A program made the position numbers and the translations under genes. Shown here piece by piece: positions 13,788-17,349 of a DNA stretch of 17,349 nt (position 1 is the stretch's first letter; every line of letters begins with the position of its first letter). Location of the stretch: contig PLFA01000202.1 of NCBI GenBank assembly GCA_003136615.1, positions 682 to 18,030 on the forward strand, written 5' to 3'. This DNA is from Caulobacteraceae bacterium (lineage in GTDB: Bacteria; Pseudomonadota; Alphaproteobacteria; Caulobacterales; Caulobacteraceae). The notes beneath the pieces were generated by a model. It made no database searches and was not told where the DNA came from. It saw only the letters and a list, made by a program, of their open reading frames with translations.

Positions 13788-14285
13788 ATGACGTCTGGTA
13801 ACCGACAACTTCTCGTTAAGCAGTGGCCGAAGGGTCTTCCGGCGCTTGAGGACTTTGAGCTCGTGGACGGGCCCATGCCCGTCCCCGGCGACGCACAGGT
13901 GCTGATCCGAAACAAATACCTTTCGATCGATCCCTATTACCGGCATTCGCTCGGCCCCCGGTTTCTAGGGGTGGCTGTTTCTGGACGCGCCGTGCGTGTG
14001 CTTTCTACGGAATTCTTCGGGGATGGCGCTCTGCCCTTGTCAACAGCGCTTGGCGTCGCCGGAAATCCTGGTCTCACCGCTTCTGCGGGCCTCATGATGC
14101 AGGCCAAGGCGCGGCCTGGAGAAACCTTTATGGTGTCTTCCGCCTGCGGTTCCGTTGGCGCGACGGCTGCACAGCTTGCCCGGTCGATGGGGCTCAGCGC
14201 CGTGAGTGTCGCCGGCGCTGCGGAAAAATGCGCTTGGCTGGTGGAGACTGCGGGCTTCGTGACCGTCAGAGAGTATTTGCCATGA
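13788..14285 (+). pseudogene. Truncated NADP-dependent MDR oxidoreductase
   Basis: 165 residues against about 335-345 for this family (CurA / 2-alkenal reductase-like medium-chain reductases). The start is normal (NRQLLVKQWPKGLPALEDFELVD, in parts NRQLLVKQWPKGLP and FELVDGPMPVPGDAQVLIRN; YLSIDPYYR), and the dinucleotide site is recognisable (LPLSTALGVAGNPGLTA, VSSACGSVGATAAQLA, VAGAAEKCAWLVETAGF). Two things are missing: about 25-30 residues between FFGDGA and LPLSTALG (the GxxGWQxY region), and everything after AGFVTVREYLP, including the rest of the Rossmann fold and dimer interface. No frameshift explains it, because the following DNA encodes another gene, so these are deletions. It probably has no reductase activity. 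It ends in an ATGA overlap with the DUF1838 gene. Confidence 0.7.
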
Positions 14286-15100
14286 GGTTTGGACGCCGGG
14301 AATTGATGGGCTTTGGTTTGGCGGGAGGAATGTCGCTAAGGTCTTCCTTGGCGAGGGCTGGCTCCCCAGCTCCCATCAATGAAAAAGCGTTAGCTCAATT
14401 CATCAAAATACGTGGGGCCCTTGATGACCGCATGGTGATTGGTTGTGTCAGTGGACAATATAACGGCGTCGTTGATGGACAGGCTACGCCACTGTTCGGG
14501 GTCGTTTCAGCGGTATTCTCAAAATATCGCATGCAAAGCGGCGGTTATGCCTTGATCGAATTCGAGGAAGCCTATTACACGGATCTTGCGACGGGCAAGG
14601 TCTTAAAGGACCTGAAAAATCCCTACACGAATGAAACGGTCGTGGTTCCCACCTATGATGGGCCGACTGACAGGCTACTCGTGACCGAAAAGCTCCAGTT
14701 CCAAAGTGACGCGAAGCCTTCGCCGAACGTGAAAACACAGCATTTCGCCGAAGGTCCCGCGATAACCGGCGACGACATCGTGTTCGTGGAACGCGTGTCA
14801 GTCTCGGTGGCGGCAGCGGCCGGCCGTCCCGCTTTCAACTATGTCGACCACACAAAATTGCGCGCCAAAGTCACCGACGTCGCCTCGTCGAAGATCAAGA
14901 TGGCGGGCAGTCAGACACACTTTGAAGCGACGTGTAGCTGGCGACCTTGGTTTAATATGGGTGATCGGCCGGGTTATATGACCGCATCCGGTGAGGGTCG
15001 CTTTGGGGTAGAATTCGCTGACCTGCCGCAAAATTGGTTGGACGCCTCAGCGATCCTCAAACCTGAATTGCTGAAAAACCCGGAAAGTCGCCTCGAATAA
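14282..15100 (+). CDS. Tat-exported DUF1838 family protein
   Basis: 272 residues. The N-terminus is a twin-arginine signal: Arg5-Arg6 in FGRRELMGFGLAGG, then a weakly hydrophobic stretch and a likely cleavage near LARAG, so the mature protein would be folded in the cytoplasm and exported to the periplasm. The body has the DUF1838 appearance: FIKIRGALDDRMVIGCVSGQY, LFGVVSAVFSKYR, YALIEFEEAYYTDLATGKVL, KNPYTNETVVVP and the C-terminal TCSWRPWFNMG. DUF1838 has no established function; members are common in sphingomonads and relatives near receptors and catabolic genes. The start was chosen because of the Tat motif and the ATGA overlap with the truncated reductase; a longer frame upstream adds only unrelated sequence. 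Confidence 0.8.
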   Translation: MRFGRRELMGFGLAGGMSLRSSLARAGSPAPINEKALAQFIKIRGALDDRMVIGCVSGQYNGVVDGQATPLFGVVSAVFSKYRMQSGGYALIEFEEAYYTDLATGKVLKDLKNPYTNETVVVPTYDGPTDRLLVTEKLQFQSDAKPSPNVKTQHFAEGPAITGDDIVFVERVSVSVAAAAGRPAFNYVDHTKLRAKVTDVASSKIKMAGSQTHFEATCSWRPWFNMGDRPGYMTASGEGRFGVEFADLPQNWLDASAILKPELLKNPESRLE

Positions 15101-15110
15101 GACCGAGGCG
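15089..15110 (+). terminator. Hairpin enclosing the DUF1838 stop codon
   Basis: Perfect 7-bp stem CGCCTCG / CGAGGCG with an 8-nt loop; the TAA stop (15098-15100) is in the loop. No T-run follows, so intrinsic termination would be weak. It may mark the 3' end of the receptor operon. Confidence 0.35.
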
Positions 15111-15273
15111 GGAAAACGCGGGGCGCCGCTCGTATCCGCGTGCGCCTCCATAGGCCTCAGTACCAGGCGTAGTTAGCGGCCGAAATGCGGGCATAAGTTG
15201 GTAAGCCCGACCGCGCTTTCTTACTTCCTTCCGTTGAGAAAAAGTACTGACGGTCGATCTCAGACTGGAAGGA

Positions 15274-15747
15274 TTAGATTCGCCCGAGCGAATCCAGCGA
15301 CCTCGTAGCAAGGTGATCGAGAATACGTTTCAGTGCTGCGATATTGTTCTCGTCTTCGGCGCATTCGAGCGCGTCCTCAAGCACTTCGCGAATATCGTCG
15401 GCGCCGACCAACTCCATCTGCCAATTCGCATAAAGACGCTCGCGCTTGTCCTCGCTCTGGTCCAGCGAGACGATATCGTAATGGCGCGGATCGCCATGCA
15501 GGCTCGCCATCAGCTTCCGCACCTCGGCTGTCGGCCCCTCGATCCACTGGAAGAAGACGCCGCTGCCGAAAACGAGCACCCCGGTGATGCCGCAGGTGAG
15601 ATTGTAGCGTTGCGCCGCCTCAATGAGGCGGTTGACCTCGGCGTCGTCCACGCCCTCAGCGGCCCGACTGCAATATACGAAAGTGTAAAGCGTGGGCGCG
15701 CTGGGGTCCACGTCAGGATCCCTGGGAAAACCGTATTCGTCGAACAT
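15274..15747 (-). CDS. BLUF-domain blue-light photoreceptor
   Basis: 157 residues on the minus strand. BLUF domains bind FAD non-covalently and sense blue light by rearranging hydrogen bonds around a Tyr-Gln pair. Compared with AppA (from memory), the key residues are all present: Tyr25 (FVYCSRA), Asn49 (RYNLTCGITG), Gln67 in GVFFQWIEG, and Trp109/Met111 (ANWQMEL). The domain spans about 19-113 and is followed by a helical tail (about 115-157; DIREVLEDALECAEDENN, ALKRILDHLA) that is the likely output or dimer surface; there is no EAL or other effector domain. Short BLUF proteins signal through a partner protein. No partner gene is adjacent: DUF1838 converges and the antiporter is divergent. 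The start lacks an obvious Shine-Dalgarno sequence. Confidence 0.92.
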   Translation of the reverse strand: MFDEYGFPRDPDVDPSAPTLYTFVYCSRAAEGVDDAEVNRLIEAAQRYNLTCGITGVLVFGSGVFFQWIEGPTAEVRKLMASLHGDPRHYDIVSLDQSEDKRERLYANWQMELVGADDIREVLEDALECAEDENNIAALKRILDHLATRSLDSLGRI

Positions 15748-16106
15748 GGGTTGGATCGCTTTGCGTAGGCCAGGCAGGCCGTATGACCCGGTTGATGAGG
15801 GTCAGGTTAGCGCATTGATATTCATTGTGTAAGGAGCTAGGTCCGCCCCCCACCCATGCCGCCTCTCCGAGAGTCCGCTTGGCTGGCAAACGCTCAGACG
15901 GCCCGAAATTCCGACAAACGGTCCATTTCCGGGAATGTCTGCCGGAGACCTCGGCAGCCTAAACAGGTCTTCACGTTCTATGCGGCTTAACCTCGTGCGT
16001 GTAGCAAGCCATCAGGCGCCACCATTTGCGACCTGACAGGGTTGGCCGCCATGGACACGACCACGTTTCGCGTCGCCGCCATGCTGCGGAGGTCGAATTG
16101 ATAGGA
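15748..16106. other. Gene-poor divergent region between BLUF gene and antiporter
   Basis: No convincing coding sequence. It holds an inverted repeat TGACCC / GGGTCA with 9-nt spacer (15784-15804), 37 bp upstream of the BLUF start and so a possible operator for it. No clear promoter pair was seen. Confidence 0.35.
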
Positions 16107-16190
16107 ATGAACGAGGCGATCAGCAGAACCGTTGAGAAGGTCTGCAGAAACGGCCACCCGGACCTGCTCCGCAGCGGGCCTCACCCATGA
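16107..16190 (+). CDS. Possible 27-residue leader ORF before the antiporter
   Basis: ATG AAC GAG ... TGA reads MNEAISRTVEKVCRNGHP then DLLRSGPHP, with a weak AGG-type sequence (TAGGA) just upstream. Its stop overlaps the antiporter start as ATGA, the same coupling used elsewhere in the window. It could be a leader peptide that gates translation of the antiporter, or chance. No homology recognised; it shares DNA with a minus-strand open frame. Confidence 0.3.
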   Translation: MNEAISRTVEKVCRNGHPDLLRSGPHP

Positions 16191-17349
16191 CCGCCTTCGA
16201 TCTCGTCGCGGTCTTCCTCACCCTTATCGGGGTGAGCGGTTGGATCAATGCGCGCTTTTTCCATCTGCCGACCGCCGCGGTGATGGTGTTGGCAGGCCTG
16301 GTCGGGGGCGGCCTCTTGCTGCTCGCCCGCAGCCTGGCGCCGACCGAAAGCGGCGCCGCACAGCTGATCCGGACGATCGAGGGGCTCGATTTTCCCAAGA
16401 CCGTGCTGGGCTACATGCTGGCGTTTCTGCTGTTCGCGGGCGCCATGCAGGTGGATTTCGCGGAACTCCGGAAGCGGTTTTTAACCGTTTTCACGCTCGC
16501 CACCTTGGGTGTCGTGGCGTCCACTTTTATCGTGGGCGCGGGCCTGTGGCTGGCCGCGGGCTGGCTCGGGCTACATTTAAGCCTGGCCTGGGCGATCGTC
16601 TTTGGAAGCCTGATCAGCCCCACCGATCCGATCGCGGTCCTGGCCGCTGTCCGACAGGGCAGCCTGACCAAGACACTTGAAGTGGTGCTGCAAGGCGAGG
16701 CCCTCTTCAATGATGGCGTGGGGATCGTCGTTTTCACCGCCGCGGTGGCCATCGCAACGACAGGCGGCGCGCTACAGCCCATGCAGACCATCCTTCAGGT
16801 CGGCGGCGAAGCGATAGGCGGGGTGCTGCTTGGCGCCTTGGGCGCATGGGTCGTCATCAAGGCCATTCAGTCCATTGACGATTACGCCGTCGAGGTGGGG
16901 CTAACCCTCGCGCTGGCTGTCGGCGTCTACGCGCTGGCCCAGGCTGTTCATATCAGTGGCCCGATCGCCGTTGTCGTCGCGGGTCTCGTTGTCGGATCGG
17001 GCGGTGTGCGCACCGCTATGAGCGAAGTCACGCAACGCTATGTGCGGGGGTTCTGGACGCTCATGGATGAGATTTTGAATGCCCTACTCTTCCTCTTGCT
17101 TGGGCTGGAGATGCTGGTCGTACATGTCGATCTGCCCCTGATGGGGCTTTGGGTGGGAGCGATCGCGCTCGTCCTGATCGCCCGCTTGCTCGTCGTTCTG
17201 CCCTGGGGCGCCTATTTCCACATCCGCCAGAATGAGCGGGGCCCGAGTGCGCTTCTGACCTGGGGGGGCTTGCATGGGGCTCTGTCGCTCGCCCTTGCCC
17301 TGACCTTGCCGCGCGGCGACGAGAAGGTTCTGATCCTGTCGGTGACCTT
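16187..17349 (+). CDS. CPA1-type Na+/H+ antiporter, 5' part (3' end outside window)
   Basis: 387 residues are visible and the frame is open at the window end; the family is usually 400-550. An inner-membrane exchanger of Na+ (or K+/Li+) for protons. Hydrophobic helices cover nearly the whole length. Key marks: FGSLISPTDPIAVLA, GEALFNDGVGIVVF with the Asn-Asp cation-binding pair, HISGPIAVVVAGLVVG, LNALLFLLLGLEM, and GGLHGALSLALALTLP, all in the NhaP/CPA1 order. The start is supported by the position of the first helix (LVAVFLTLIGVSGW) and by the ATGA overlap with the small upstream ORF. Role: sodium and pH homeostasis. C-terminal regulatory domains, if any, cannot be judged. Confidence 0.92.
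   Translation, partial: MTAFDLVAVFLTLIGVSGWINARFFHLPTAAVMVLAGLVGGGLLLLARSLAPTESGAAQLIRTIEGLDFPKTVLGYMLAFLLFAGAMQVDFAELRKRFLTVFTLATLGVVASTFIVGAGLWLAAGWLGLHLSLAWAIVFGSLISPTDPIAVLAAVRQGSLTKTLEVVLQGEALFNDGVGIVVFTAAVAIATTGGALQPMQTILQVGGEAIGGVLLGALGAWVVIKAIQSIDDYAVEVGLTLALAVGVYALAQAVHISGPIAVVVAGLVVGSGGVRTAMSEVTQRYVRGFWTLMDEILNALLFLLLGLEMLVVHVDLPLMGLWVGAIALVLIARLLVVLPWGAYFHIRQNERGPSALLTWGGLHGALSLALALTLPRGDEKVLILSVT

Noticed and set aside
15987..16184. Minus-strand small ORF (65 codons) before the antiporter
   Set aside because: No motif, no ribosome binding site, and it spans the divergent upstream region; likely chance.

Overview
The window is GC-rich proteobacterial DNA with three parts of different character. 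From about 2.6 kb to 9.6 kb, gene content and order (end of argH, a small lipoprotein, lysA, a phosphoribosyltransferase and a zinc-ribbon protein on the other strand, then ftsE, ftsX, a YdcF-like protein and plsC) suggest an alphaproteobacterium of the Caulobacterales type. Supporting this, loosely, are an exact CtrA half-site 8-mer, a GANTC site and a possible leaderless start. The taxonomic call rests on remembered gene order and protein style, not on a search. Region 1 (1-3061) is an arginine operon: the 3' part of an N-acyl-ornithine carbamoyltransferase, argB and argH. The transcarbamylase resembles the Bacteroidetes succinylornithine/acetylornithine type, not ordinary OTCase. ArgH looks like a hybrid: its first ~280 residues match the ArgH style that accompanies this pathway, while the rest is ordinary alphaproteobacterial ArgH. 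The change falls at or just after the conserved SSIMPQKRNP signature (~2510-2600), so the locus is either a natural recombinant or an assembly chimera. Region 2 (3058-8675) is compact housekeeping: lipoprotein and lysA in ATGA-coupled series after argH; hpt and an MJ0042 zinc-ribbon membrane protein on the minus strand, with hpt overlapping the lysA end by 70 nt; then ftsE-ftsX-ydcF-plsC on the plus strand. FtsE keeps Walker A and B but has lost the Q-loop Gln, the LSGGQ signature and the H-loop His. Region 3 (8709-9563, minus) is one unrecognised protein, followed by ~410 bp without a gene. Region 4 (9975-15100) looks accessory: an IclR-family regulator divergent from a large TonB-dependent receptor, then a shortened MDR-family oxidoreductase coupled by ATGA to a Tat-exported DUF1838 protein. 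Two palindromes with a shared CCG-N5-CGG core lie between iclR and the receptor and are the best operator candidates. Together this looks like a regulated uptake and processing locus for an unknown organic substrate. Region 5 (15274-17349) holds a BLUF blue-light sensor on the minus strand, a gene-poor stretch with a possible 27-codon leader ORF, and the start of a CPA1-type Na+/H+ antiporter that runs off the window. No rRNA, tRNA, CRISPR array or insertion sequence was recognised.
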